From Aurifilum marmelostoma (lineage: Eukaryota > Ascomycota > Sordariomycetes > Diaporthales > Cryphonectriaceae), in assembly GCA_027559495.1 (NCBI GenBank), contig JAMXSV010000003.1, positions 558,001 to 622,000 on the forward strand: 64,000 nucleotides of DNA, written 5' to 3'. Both the position numbers and the translations under genes were made by a program. The notes below the pieces were generated by a model. That model saw only the letters and a list, made by a program, of their open reading frames with translations, did not search any database and was not told the origin of the DNA. Below are positions 10,924 through 21,661 of this stretch, one piece after another (positions within the stretch are counted from its first letter, which is position 1; every line of letters starts with the position of its first letter).

Positions 10924-12405
10924 TTAGGGACTTTCTACAGAGCTCGTGTCAATCATCGATACTATGGATCCATTTCGCTCTCCAAACCCACTATCATCCC
11001 CCAGGTTCCGAATGACCAACCACAAAATCTTTCGAACCCCCTTCTCTTCCTTATCACCTTTTCCTTTCTCCTTGCGCAGTTTCGCCATCTCCTTCTCGTG
11101 CTTCTGCACCAGCCGTTCTCTGTCCTTCTCAATCCTCATCAGGTCCTTCTGCGTCTTCCTGCTGGACAATGATGACCTCCCCAGCCTCATCTCAGTCTCC
11201 TTCCGACCCAGCTTCTCCATAGCCTCGCCAAACTTCTCCCTCCCCTTTTCCTGGTTCTCGCTCCCCTCGCGATGCTTCTCCAGCGCCTTGCCTCTGTGCT
11301 TGAGCATCTTCTTCTCCTCCTTCCTCCTCTGGCTCTCGCTGGCCATGGTGTGGATCCTGCCCAGCACATGGCCCGACTGCTTCACCTCAGGCAGAGGCGC
11401 CATATCCAGCGGCGCGATCCACTCCCGCAGCGAATCAAGCCGCCTCTGCTGCGCCGTCCACTCCAGCGCGTCTCCCCCACCCAGGCTCCCCGCCTCCTCC
11501 AGAGGTATCAGCAACGGCGCCCGCTTGTCAATCTTGCCCGTCGCGGGATCCAGGATCGGCATCCCTGCGATCCTGGCCAGGGCGTCCAGCTTCGCAACCT
11601 CGACCTTGAGGCCCCTAGGCGCGAAGATGGACTTGTTTGCATCCCGCAGACACAACTCAGTCCGTCCCTTGCTGAGGGCATACTTTGCGACGTCGGCAGA
11701 CAGCTGGACGGCGCCGCCGACGATCTGGGCGGTGCTTTCGGGGACGAGGCCGACGACCTGGGCGGCGAGGCTTAGGACTTGGACGGGCGGGCTTGCGACG
11801 GCGCAGCGGTTGAGGTCGTCTAGGAAGCCGAGGAAGGCTGCGCGGTCGATGTTGTAGTTTGTGAGCCAGGGAGGGTAGGCTCGCATGAAGGGTGAGCCTA
11901 GTTTGGCGCTTGTGGCTGGTATTGCGATGGGCTTGGGAAGGTGTCGGGGGATTAGGTGGAAGGGTTGGGAGTCGGTTGACGGAAGGAGGTCTTGCTGGGG
12001 TTGGGCGCTCAGCGTGTGATCCTCATTGCCCATCGTATGCGTAGTGGGAGTGGCTTGATTCAGAAGACATGCGAGTTCGTAAGGAGGTGGTGGTTGTTCT
12101 ACCTGATCGGGGTGTTCTTGGGATCTCTTTCTGGGTGGTAATGGAGGTTCCATTTGAAATGGACTGGTAGAGGAGGAGGAGGAGGAGGAGGGTGAAGCTG
12201 TACGCGTGGGCAACGATGGGTAAGAACAGTTAGACGAGGCCTGGACCTGTTCTGCCCTGGTTCTCACGGCATCATGCTGTTGTCTGAGAACCAGTAATTG
12301 TTTCTGCTGTTCCAGCTTTTCAATCTCGGCCTGAATTGCGGCCAACTCGTTGTGACTGCTGGGCTCTTCTCGAGGCGTCATGTGTAGTCCTTGTGTCGAA
12401 TACAT
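10924..12405 (-). CDS. Conserved fungal protein of unknown function with coiled coils
   Basis: Intronless 493-residue protein. The start is placed at the ATG at 12405 (AAAATGT); the frame extends 11 codons upstream but only to a TTG. An N-terminal coiled coil (about residues 20-55: ELAAIQAEIEKLEQQKQLL) is followed by a Ser/Pro-rich region with a PPPPY motif (residues 105-109), a possible WW-domain ligand. The centre, about residues 170-290, is a well-ordered block starting SPFMRAYPPWL and including PESTAQIVGGAVQ and GLKVEVAKL. I recognise it as a block shared by many uncharacterised proteins of filamentous ascomycetes, without a named function. The C-terminal third is highly charged and helical (many Lys/Glu/Arg), probably a second coiled coil. 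No signal peptide or membrane segment. I assign no function. Confidence 0.75.
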   Translation of the reverse strand: MYSTQGLHMTPREEPSSHNELAAIQAEIEKLEQQKQLLVLRQQHDAVRTRAEQVQASSNCSYPSLPTRTASPSSSSSSSTSPFQMEPPLPPRKRSQEHPDQVEQPPPPYELACLLNQATPTTHTMGNEDHTLSAQPQQDLLPSTDSQPFHLIPRHLPKPIAIPATSAKLGSPFMRAYPPWLTNYNIDRAAFLGFLDDLNRCAVASPPVQVLSLAAQVVGLVPESTAQIVGGAVQLSADVAKYALSKGRTELCLRDANKSIFAPRGLKVEVAKLDALARIAGMPILDPATGKIDKRAPLLIPLEEAGSLGGGDALEWTAQQRRLDSLREWIAPLDMAPLPEVKQSGHVLGRIHTMASESQRRKEEKKMLKHRGKALEKHREGSENQEKGREKFGEAMEKLGRKETEMRLGRSSLSSRKTQKDLMRIEKDRERLVQKHEKEMAKLRKEKGKGDKEEKGVRKILWLVIRNLGDDSGFGERNGSIVSMIDTSSVESP

Positions 12406-13922
12406 TTTGACTGGGATTTTGAATAGAATCGAGGACAAATGGTTTTTGAGACTCCACCCGCATCATCCAGAGATACGTCGCTTCAGTTTTGACACACGCT
12501 AATTATGTGATGTTAATAACGACATTCAGAGACCCAGAAGTCGAGGGCCTCAGGGACGAACGCCAGATCAGTCGACCTCTATATCAAGCAAACCGACCCC
12601 TTTATAGTATCCCACTGTACAATCCATCAAGATCTTACTGCAAATAGCGGATCGTGGCAGTGAGACTGATCGTTCTCCATTCTTGGTCTTTTGTGCTGAC
12701 AATTTGCGGGTCAACCCAGGAATCAGCACAGCCGTCGTCAGGACCAAGCAAGACTCGCACCATGATTCCCTTTTCGGCGTGGACCCATGCGGCGGTATTA
12801 TTATGCTGTAAGCGGGCAGCCTGGACTTTTAGACGTCCTACATAGTCTTTTCCTGCGGTCATGTGATCGAGTTCTGCAGCGCTCACACAAGGACTTTAGC
12901 GAAGATGATGATTCCACACCAAGACAGCTGAATTACGATAGCCACTGTGCAAACGCCGGTGGTTGACCGGCCATGGCTTGTGCGTAGCCAGGTATTCGCC
13001 TCTGGACCTACATAGCCCCAGTCATCTGGCTAGCTGGCTTCTTTTTTTCACCGTGTTACGTAGAAAGTCTATCAAGATCCGCCTCGCGTGTGATTACAGA
13101 GTCATTGTGCAAGGTCATGGAGTGCAGAATTTAGCAACTGGGCATCGTAACCTCTACGTGAATAGTCACTCAGCGTATGGAAAATACCCTGAGCATGATT
13201 TCGAATTCTTTTGCGTCCAAGGACTGTGATCCATCTCTAAGTGAATGGAAGGGGAACCTGGTTGGGTGAGTACTTCGGCAAACAACTTGTGGGGATGTTA
13301 TTGCTTTTAACGTTTTCATCAGGATTCGATTATGGAGTCTTTTTGACATCATGCTTAACTGAAATAGGGTGCCTAATTATCTATTGGAAGGATTCAGTTC
13401 CAAGTCTTTAGTAGATACTCAGACAAGCTCCATGCTAGCCACCAAGAAATTAATTAATGCTTCATCGTGGCTCGATTTGCGTATACTGCTCCATCATGAA
13501 GCACCGTAAGCCTTGAATAGAATTGAAAGAAAAAAAGAAGAAGAAAGGGGAAAATGCAAGATTCACTATAATTACAGCAGAACCCCATGGACACAAGTCC
13601 AAGTATTTATATGAAATTCAAAGTGATGGCCTCACAATAGCAATGCAAAAATTATTCCGCAGTTACTGAGCGATCTGCTGAACATTATCCCGAACAGCCG
13701 CGGCGCGCAACTTGCGGTTGCTACTCTGAAATGCAACGTATGAGCGAGATCCCCGCTTCCTAGATAGGGTAGACATTGATATGAATGTCGACTTCAATAT
13801 AACTTACCTAAACACCGGATCTCAAAAGAAAGAAAGAAAGATAAAAACTGCTCGAAATCAATTGTGTCTCTTTGTCCCCAGCCACAATTTGGCCCCATAT
13901 TCAGTGTAGTAATTAACGCAAG
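12406..13922. other. Intergenic region with one small orphan ORF
   Basis: About 1.5 kb between the unknown coiled-coil protein (minus) and fucosidase 2 (plus), so divergent promoters. Apart from the short minus-strand ORF listed separately at 12635-12862, the open frames are short and featureless. The fucosidase-proximal part (13,500-13,920) is AT-rich with A/G-rich tracts (13,525-13,550 and about 13,827-13,845). Confidence 0.6.
12635..12862 (-). CDS. Small orphan ORF, 75 residues, unknown
   Basis: An ATG-initiated frame of 75 residues whose composition looks protein-like: no homopolymers, balanced residues, Trp at three sites (AAWVHAEKG, DSWVDPQ, QEWRTISL). It could be a short gene, the last exon of a gene decayed upstream, or chance. 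I recognise no domain, signal peptide or Cys pattern. It lies between two divergent promoters. Kept at low confidence because nothing but frame quality supports it. Confidence 0.3.
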   Translation of the reverse strand: MTAGKDYVGRLKVQAARLQHNNTAAWVHAEKGIMVRVLLGPDDGCADSWVDPQIVSTKDQEWRTISLTATIRYLQ

Positions 13923-15718
13923 ATGATTGTCCCTCGCTTTCGAGTCACCAACTGCCTGTTAGCAGCAGCAGCGCTCATTGTAACATCAAGCACCGCGCAA
14001 GCTCCCTTAACTCAAGATGCCCGTCGAGATCTCAATGTAACCTACCCAAACTACCGCATATCGCCCCTCGACGGGTCCATCATCGCCCTGCCGACCCAAG
14101 ACCAGCTCGATTTCCAGGAGAGAGAGATGGGCATGCTCATCCACTTCGGCATCGCCACCTACATCGACATCGACGGCTGCAACGGCGTGCCGGGCCTCGT
14201 CCCCGACCCGGACCTGTTCGACCTCACGCTGCTCAACACGGACCAGTGGCTGGACAGCATCACGGCCTCTGGGGCCAGATACGCCACGCTGGTGGTCAAG
14301 CACAACTGCGGCTGGGCCAACTGGCCGAGCGCGGTCACCTTTGAGACGAGGGAGAACACCACGAGTCCGTACAACTACAGCGTGGCGTACTCGCCTGTCA
14401 ATGGCACCGATGTCGCGCAGCTTTTCACGGCGTCGGCCGAGAAGTATGGCATTGGGCACGGCTTTTACTACAGCACCATTGTGAACAACTTTTTGAATGT
14501 GCAGAATTCTCTGGTCAATGCGACGTGGTCACCTGGCGAGATCTTGATCACAAATCAGACGTATGATGAGATTGTGATGGCGCAGTTGACTGAGCTGTGG
14601 ACGAATTATGGCACCCTCACAGAGGTGAGCATGAGAGCCTTGCCGTGCGAGACTTGACAAATTCGCTGACTTCTTTTGTCTTTCTTGCTTCAAGCTCTGG
14701 TTCGACGGAGGATACAGCGAAAGTCAGACAGAACAACTTCAGGACTTGCTCCAGGAGTATCAGCCGCAGGCTTGTATCTTCAACTCGTGCACCACAAACG
14801 GGACCTGTCTTTCTAGCAACTCCGTCCGCTGGATAGGCACAGAGGGTGAGCACTTACTGCCATACTTTAATTACAACAGATGGATCTGAAACCATATACT
14901 AAAAGTCACAACACAAAAGATGGTCTACCAGACGAAGAAATATGGTCGACCGGGATCTCCAACGACGGAGGCGACCCGACCAGCCCTTATTTCGCCCCGG
15001 CAGAGTGCGACACTACCCTCCAGACCGACGACCGCTGGTTCTGGGGCGAGGACCAGCCCCTGCGATCGCTCGACGAGATGATTGACGTCTACCACCAGAC
15101 CGTCGGCCGAAACTGTCTGCTGGAGCTCGACCTTGCTCCTGACCGCAGCGGGCTCGTCCCAGCCCGCCATGCCGCCCTGTACAAGGCGCTGGGGGATTTC
15201 ATACGGTCTTGCTATGGCAGCCCCATCGACAGCACGCATTTCAGCAACACCACGACGGCGACAGGGGTCTCATTTACATTCGAATATCCTACTTCGATCG
15301 ATCGGGTGGTCATGATGGAGGACCAGACGGATGGGCAGGTCATCCGATCTTACGAAGTGTGGGCGAAGATTGTCGATGCAGAGGAGATGGATGGGACATT
15401 GGACGTGCCAGTGAGTGCCGGGAGCTCGTCTTCCTCTTTATATCCCCTTTCCCTCACATGTCTTTCTTACTTGTCACTTCTCTCATCTGACGTAACGCTA
15501 TGAAGTGGACTCTTGTCTCCAGCGGAAGCAGCATAGGCCACAAGCGGATCGATCTCTTCGACACAGCAATCACGGTCACCGATGTGGTGGTAAATGCAAC
15601 CAAGTTTGTGGACACCCCCCAAATGGCGATCGGTTACGTTCAATCTGTGCGGGAATTCGACATCGACCTCGACATAGACACATACAGGACCCTCCACGAT
15701 GACAAGTCGATGGCTTGA
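13923..15718 (+). CDS. Secreted GH29 alpha-L-fucosidase
   Basis: Predicted 518-residue secreted enzyme releasing L-fucose. Exons are 13923-14624, 14695-14845, 14920-15410 and 15506-15718; introns (70, 74 and 95 nt, all GTGAG...AG) preserve frame. The signal peptide is about residues 1-26, ending SSTAQA. Barrel motifs: GMLIHFGIATY in place of the more usual HWG, VVKHNCGWANWPS, GIGHGFYYST, and LWFDGGY. The last holds the likely nucleophile Asp238 at the start of exon 2. GRNCLLELDLAPDRSG matches the usual end of the barrel. The C-terminus resembles the beta-sandwich that follows GH29 barrels. There is no N-terminal extension or GPI tail, unlike the other fucosidase in this window, so the two are likely different GH29 subgroups rather than recent duplicates. 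The stop codon lies only 73 bases from that of the convergent amidase gene. Confidence 0.9.
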
Positions 15719-15791
15719 TTCTAAGCCGGGGTCTACTAGTAGCATTAAACATATTAATAAGGTTGTATATATGATCTCAACCCTGGAATAT

Positions 15792-17579
15792 CTAATATAT
15801 GGGTATATTCCTCTCCAAATAAGACCCCCACGTAGGCAGCGTCCTCTTATAAGTGAATCCCTCCGTGGTAAGTTGCAGGTCCTCAATAGCACTCGCCCAC
15901 TTGACCAGGGCCCCCTCCGCCCACGCCGTCTGCATGATAGCCAGCCCAAACGGCATCCCGTCAGCCGAGTGTACTCCCGCAGGCACCGTGATCATAGGGT
16001 ACCCAGCCTGCGCTGCGACCTGGTACGTCTGCCCGACATCAGGCGGGACCAGCAGGCCGTCCAGCTTGGTGGTCTTATCTGGCAGTGTCTGGCCTCCGCC
16101 GCTGAGGGCCCAGTCGATGCCTCCTCGCGTCTTGCTCTGGCAAAAGTCAAGCGCCTGCCAGTAGGTCTCGTTCTTGATGCCCTTTGTGGCCAGGGATGCG
16201 AGAAAGCCGTCCTGGCCCGAGGCGAAGGCCGGGATGCCGCCCTGGTCTGGGTAGGGGTAGCCGCCCTCGCTGCCGTCATTGTCGTAGTTGTACTGCACGA
16301 TATCCTCGAGGTTGTGAATGTCGGTGTTGTTCAGCTCGGAAAGGTACGTGTTGATGTTGTTGTAAAAGTCCACAGCCACGACGGTGTACTCGCTCTCGTT
16401 GGGATAGCCCCTTGTTGTGCCCCACGCCCAGTCCCAGCCATCATTACTAATGATCGTCTCGTAGTCCAGAATCTCCGTGTTGTTGATGATCGTAGCACCG
16501 GCAGACTCGATCAGCGAGATGATGGACAGGAGAATCTGCTGCTGCTCCGAGTCGGCATAGACCCAGAAACTGTCCCAGGGCAGGCCAAAGACGGCGCCCT
16601 CCAGGCTGGACTTGTCAGTCAAAAACTGCACGTAGCCGCCTTCTGGTGTCTCGTTCTCCTGTGCAAAGGTATAGTTGTCCCTGGAGTCCACACCGTAGAT
16701 AGCGTCCAGGGCATACGTCGCATCCCGGACGGTGCGCCCAAAACTGCCCACAGTGTCTTGGTGCTCCGACTCGGGGATGACCCCGTTCCTCGAGGTCAGA
16801 CCAACCGTCGGCTTGATGCCCACGACGCCGTTCCTCTCGGCAGGGTTAATCACACTGCCGTCCGTCTCCGTGCCCAGAGAAAAAGCAATGGCGTTGGCTC
16901 CGACTCCGGAGGCACTCCCCGAGCTGCTCCCTCCAGGTGTCGTCGTCAGGTTATACGCACTCCTGCACTGCCCGCCGCGGCCCGAGTAGCCCTCAGAATA
17001 ACTGTTGCTCCTCATATCCGCCCACTCGCTCAGCGTCGCCTTGCCAAACAGCACCGCGCCGGCCTCCCTCAGCTGCTTGACCACAAAGGCGTCGCGGGGC
17101 ACAATACTCCCCAGCAGGGCCCAGCTCCCAGCCGTGGTCTCCATGTTGTCCTTGGTGGCGATATTGTCCTTCACTGTGAACGGGATGCCGTGGAGGGGTC
17201 CTCGGACTCTCCCCGCGGCCCGCTCTGCGTCCATCTGGGCGGCGATGGCAAAGACGTCAGGGTTGAACTGGAGCAGCGTGTTGGCGTAGGAATTGGTCTG
17301 GTAGGTCCGGGTCATGTAGCAGGCCACCAGCTGCTGCGAAGTCAGCGTGCCGTTGGCCATGGCCGCCTGCATCTGGTCGATAGTGGCCTCCTCGAGCTGG
17401 AACGTGCCGCAGGGGCCCATGGGGAAGAGCTCGGCCGTGTCGGCGTACTGCTCCAGGGGGAACAGCGAGGCTGGCACCAAGGGTGTGGATGCGTTTGGTG
17501 CATGGGCAGCGCGGCCCTGGACGCCCAGGATGGCACCTGCGGGTAATAACAGCTGCATGGCAGATTTGAGAGACGCCAT
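15792..17579 (-). CDS. Secreted amidase, amidase-signature family
   Basis: Intronless 595-residue hydrolase of C-N amide bonds. The start is at the ATG at 17579, which opens a signal peptide (MASLKSAMQLLLPAGAILGV); the frame runs 30 codons further upstream, but that part would bury the signal. All three catalytic elements of the amidase-signature family are visible: Lys137 in IPFTVKDN, the Gly/Ser-rich loop GGSSSGSASG at about 216-225, which carries the cis-Ser, and Ser242 in TETDGS, the likely nucleophile. The sequence continues with GVVGIKPTVG, also conserved. Secreted or cell-surface members occur in many ascomycetes; the substrate is not predictable. It is tail-to-tail with fucosidase 2, so the two mRNAs may overlap at their 3' ends. 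Confidence 0.9.
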   Translation of the reverse strand: MASLKSAMQLLLPAGAILGVQGRAAHAPNASTPLVPASLFPLEQYADTAELFPMGPCGTFQLEEATIDQMQAAMANGTLTSQQLVACYMTRTYQTNSYANTLLQFNPDVFAIAAQMDAERAAGRVRGPLHGIPFTVKDNIATKDNMETTAGSWALLGSIVPRDAFVVKQLREAGAVLFGKATLSEWADMRSNSYSEGYSGRGGQCRSAYNLTTTPGGSSSGSASGVGANAIAFSLGTETDGSVINPAERNGVVGIKPTVGLTSRNGVIPESEHQDTVGSFGRTVRDATYALDAIYGVDSRDNYTFAQENETPEGGYVQFLTDKSSLEGAVFGLPWDSFWVYADSEQQQILLSIISLIESAGATIINNTEILDYETIISNDGWDWAWGTTRGYPNESEYTVVAVDFYNNINTYLSELNNTDIHNLEDIVQYNYDNDGSEGGYPYPDQGGIPAFASGQDGFLASLATKGIKNETYWQALDFCQSKTRGGIDWALSGGGQTLPDKTTKLDGLLVPPDVGQTYQVAAQAGYPMITVPAGVHSADGMPFGLAIMQTAWAEGALVKWASAIEDLQLTTEGFTYKRTLPTWGSYLERNIPIY

Positions 17580-19451
17580 GATGATGATTATCACTGGACT
17601 GTGAAAGACTGCCGACTCCCTTGCCGTTTCCTTCCAGACCTGAGGGTGGGCATTCAGGAAATTCTGCATTCATATATAAGAGTCTGCTTTGAGAGACAAG
17701 ACTGCGTCGACATTCCATCAAAAGATAGGAGGTATACTTGCTAGCCTCGGTCTGAAGTGGTGCTTATCTTTTCAAGTACGTAGGACGAACAAGACCCGCT
17801 AGGGCATTGTGATCCGGCAGCCATCGGAGAGCCCCGACAGATAGATTGGGCCTTGTGGTCCTCTCTATTTTCTCTCTTATCCTACTGTATGACAGGGCGG
17901 AGTCGTTCAAGAGGATTATCAAGAGAGCAAAATAAGCTATCTGATAATAAGTGGATTGATTGTTAAGTGGTATCTTTGGTCTGACCGCCTGAGAGCCTCG
18001 CGTTCCGGCTTGACCAGTTTGATTAAGAAAAAAAACGTTACTAACATTTTTCCTTTCGTATCTCCTTTACAAGCAGCGGAGATATCAGTATCACCGGTTT
18101 GTTCACCGTCAGGATCATAGTCTGGGGAAAGGCTCCATTTCTAGACTTTACAAGGGAGAATTGCCTGTTCGGCATACTTTTTGGGTAACGAAACAGACGT
18201 CACCCATTGGTCCTTTTGCTGATGAAGTTTCTCATTCCCGTATCAATTGCATTTCTTACATTGAGACACCATGGCCCTATGCCATACGACTCATTACACA
18301 TAACAGTATCTTTAATCGGTCGAAAAGGCCAGTGTCAGGCCCTGGGAGGCTTCATTGAAAACCCGCTTCCTGAAGCATTGCATTCTGTCCACGAAAGACA
18401 ATGACTCTCAGGTCAAGAATCATCAAGCAAACCCATTTAGGAGCACAAAGGCATATTGAGTATTGTAATCACAGTCTACTTTCCGAGCCCTTAATACGGA
18501 AACATTCTAAAACACCATGTCGGGATGAATCAAGCATGCTCGGCTGGTAGCAACGGAGGTGAGCCGGCTTGGTACTCTGCAATATAACACACCCTCCAGA
18601 ACAGATATAAAGTAAGTCATAATTACCCTAGTCCAGTGCCAAATTAAACAATGCCAAGGGCACAGTACTAGCATTCCTACTATGGAGAGCACGTAGTATT
18701 GGCGGCCCGAATCGAGAGTTTAATCATCCTCTTGCGCTAGTAACAATAAGCGAAATCATAAATGAGTGCTCAGACGAATATATATTTACGTAGCTGTGCT
18801 AGAGCCAAGAGTAGAACATGTGATGAGATTCCAGTTTGACCTAGGTGAAGGCCTCATAGATGAAAACCTGCTCGACGACACGAAGAGCCGTTTTGTGTGT
18901 CCCCAGATTCCCGCTCAAGAGCTTCAAAGCAGGTGGGATTTTCTGTTGTGTACTGTGATCGGATTGAGAGCGAGTTACTTACTGGATCACAATGTCTGGA
19001 TACCACCGCTCTCAGGGATTGAATGCTTCGTGGGATTCATATTCATCGTCGCTCGGCAGACAGGTCTGAGAGGTGGCCGAGTATGACAGAAATATCGGTG
19101 ATGAGCTTCAGAGATGTATGATGGGGTCGAGTGAGTCGAATTGAGGAGGCAAGGCAACGCGAGTGTGGTGTGAGGATAGACATGTTGTCCTGTTTGTTCG
19201 CTAACGAGCGAGGATTCTTGTGAGAATGAAGCAGTCAATACGTCAAGGCGGCCGTGCCCCCCCCCCCCAGAGGAAGGATATGATCAAGTAAGAACATCGT
19301 TCTCGGTGTAGAGGATCCTTGGATTGAAAACATTGCCTCAGAGATAACAATTGCTGTCATCAGCAGGCGCCCAAAATCTCAACTACTGTATTGTAGATTC
19401 CCATATAAGGCGACGATGTCTGCCGTTGCTCATCTCTCCTTTACGATCTGC
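17580..19451. other. Intergenic region, no supported gene
   Basis: About 1.9 kb upstream of the amidase and downstream of the zinc-finger membrane protein gene. Open frames are short (largest about 106 codons at 18766-19086) and have no domain. A run of 12 C sits at 19257-19268. The region is moderately AT-rich. It should include the amidase promoter. Confidence 0.6.
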
Positions 19452-21661
19452 TTAGTTTTGATAGGATAGAGCGGTCATGAGTATCGTCATGACCATCGTC
19501 AAAACCAATCCCTCTGCTGCAAGGAAGAACGAAGCGATTGTGAATCCGCTGGAGACGTCGCGTGTCTTCAGCGAGTACACCACACCCAGCACCATGCTCA
19601 AAGTCAGGGAAACAGCCGTCAAAATGGCCAAGGCAAGGTAGTTCGGCCCTTCAACAATATAGACGCCCCATCCAATGACATCTCTGAGGTCCCTCTGGTA
19701 TTGAAGAGTCTCTCCAAGTTTCTTTGGTGTCAGAGAGATCCAAAATTTGTTTGTATGCGCGCGTGAGCCGTCTTGCGACCACAAGCTATGCAAGTACGGG
19801 ATGCGAAGACACGGGTCTTCCACGTCTGGTGGACAAGGATGGTAATGATAGCGACCTTTTTCGACCTCTTGCTGCGGTGGTAGACAAGGGCGATTATGAA
19901 CGTCAGCAACCGTCACGTCTCTGATCGGCAGAACTCGAAACTATGCAACGTGTTCTATTTTAGTTTCCTGTTCTCTTTTAAAAGAATCACTGGGGGATGA
20001 TTTCTCAGCTTGACAAAATCGGCCCATTTAGGGGTGAAGAACACTTGAGCAAGGTCCCAAAACCAGTCCCCATAGAGTACAAGCTTCGACAAGAGTCGCT
20101 TCCAGACACCCGTACAAGCAATCTGGTCGCAATCGCGGGTATAGCTCTGTCGGAGCTTTTTGTACTCCAGTCGAATGTTGCGAAACAGTTCGTCATCATT
20201 AAGGTCCGCAGAAATGTCAATATTGCTCCATCTTGTGTGGCTGGGCCCGTTCACACAGAGCAAGAGGAATCTCTTTCTGGCTGACGTTGACTCGGCCCCT
20301 TGGTGTGTCACTGGTGGATCCCTACTTTGTGAGGTTGTTGCGCCAGAAGCTGATCTCACAGCTATTCCAGACGTGTCTGTCGAGGTGAACGATGAGCCAT
20401 CGTTTGGCCTCGAAAGGACCATGGTACTTCTTCCGGTGGATTGAGATCCTCCAGTCGTACTCGGTGTACCTGCGCGAGATCCCGCGGCCGCGGCCGCGGC
20501 ATCCTTCCTCAATTCCTGCTCGAGACGCGCTGCTCCGCCTGTCTCTAACTCTTTAACATCCGCATACATGGCCTTGCCGCATCCCTGGGATATCTAGCAA
20601 TTAGCTTAACTTTTCGTGCGCGCAGTGTTGCAGATGTTAGCACTCACACAGACCCAAGTAATTCTCTGGTGACCTTCAGGAACCCGAGATCTCACTGTGT
20701 CCTGGAGGAAACTGGCCAATGCTGGAATAAAATTCGGGGGTAGCATTGCTCCGAACGGACGACACACAATTCCGAGAAAGTGCTCTAGATTTGATGAACG
20801 ATTAGACCTTGCGGATGAAGATTCGCCCTGTGCATGACCGATACCCTCCTTCTTGCCCAAGCCGTGGGTCAAATCGACCTCGACGTCGTCGTAAGAGTCT
20901 TTGGCATGCCATGCTGGAAGTTTGCTGGGATGGCTGCCCTGGGGTATCGTCTTTTGAGCGCTGTCGTCGTCTCCGGTTCGAGCTCGTACTCTTTCGAAGT
21001 TTTCATCGCCCCGCGCCAGATCTCGTAACCGATCCCGACGCACTTCGGTCAAGCGTGGATCCGAATCGGCGATGAGGTCGTTACGATCCGAGTCTGGGTC
21101 AAGCTTGTTTATACGAGCCGATTGGGAACCATGGCCTGCTGCTGAAGGCACGTTGATTTTTGACGATGGCTCCTTGAATGGTCCAGTGCTGACTTTGCGG
21201 GCATGTCCCTTTCCCCCAATGACATCGTTCAGCTCTTGTCTTTCATGCAGGGTCTTGTCGGTGCCGTCTTCTGCGTCTTGTTTAGTGGAAGCAAGCGATA
21301 TCTTGGGATAACGTTCATCGTTGTCCGCTGATTTCTTGAGCTGTGAAAGCGAGACCCTAGATGACCCGGTGCCAGTCTCTCGGGTGTTATCTTTCGGCTC
21401 GCTTGGTTTTTCCACAGTGTCTTTGTCTGGCTCTTGTGGGTCATCTGCGGAATTGTTGCGGGCGTTTGCCGCTGAGCGAAAGCCTCTAGATTTGGGCGCA
21501 GGATCTTCTACAGGTTCTCTATACACTGCCTCTGTGTGGCAAGTCCCATCAAAGAAATGACCACAATCCAAACAGCTCACTGTAGTATTGTTGTTCCAGG
21601 GCCCGTTACCACAATTGCAGCATACCCACAGGAGGCATATTAATTGCTTGTGTTCTCCCAT
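19452..21661 (-). CDS. Fungal membrane protein with N-terminal Cys4 zinc finger
   Basis: Predicted protein of about 698 residues. The start is the ATG at 21661 (the frame upstream begins with TTG). Exon 1 is 21661-20648 and exon 2 about 20584-19991. Exon 3 is about 19940-19452. The first intron has two in-frame acceptors nine bases apart (ends at 20594 or 20585); the second intron's donor is weak, so its bounds are uncertain. Order: a RanBP2-like Cys4 finger (WVCCNC ... CLDC, Cys at 14/17 and 30/33), a long Ser/Asp/Lys-rich disordered region, an ITWVC...CGK knuckle across the first splice, a block starting RKRFLLLCVNGPSHTRW, and a C-terminal module GWGVYIVEGPN followed by two membrane helices. 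I recognise the last blocks as a widespread uncharacterised fungal module; no function is established to my knowledge. Confidence 0.72.

Noticed and set aside
1998..15718. Two fucosidases as a recent tandem duplication
   Set aside because: Domain layout, intron positions and catalytic motif wording (WCDIGG versus WFDGGY) differ too much.
15699..17546. 615-codon plus-strand open frame
   Set aside because: It is the antisense shadow of the amidase gene, which has full catalytic motifs; the plus frame has no domain and a GC-skewed composition.
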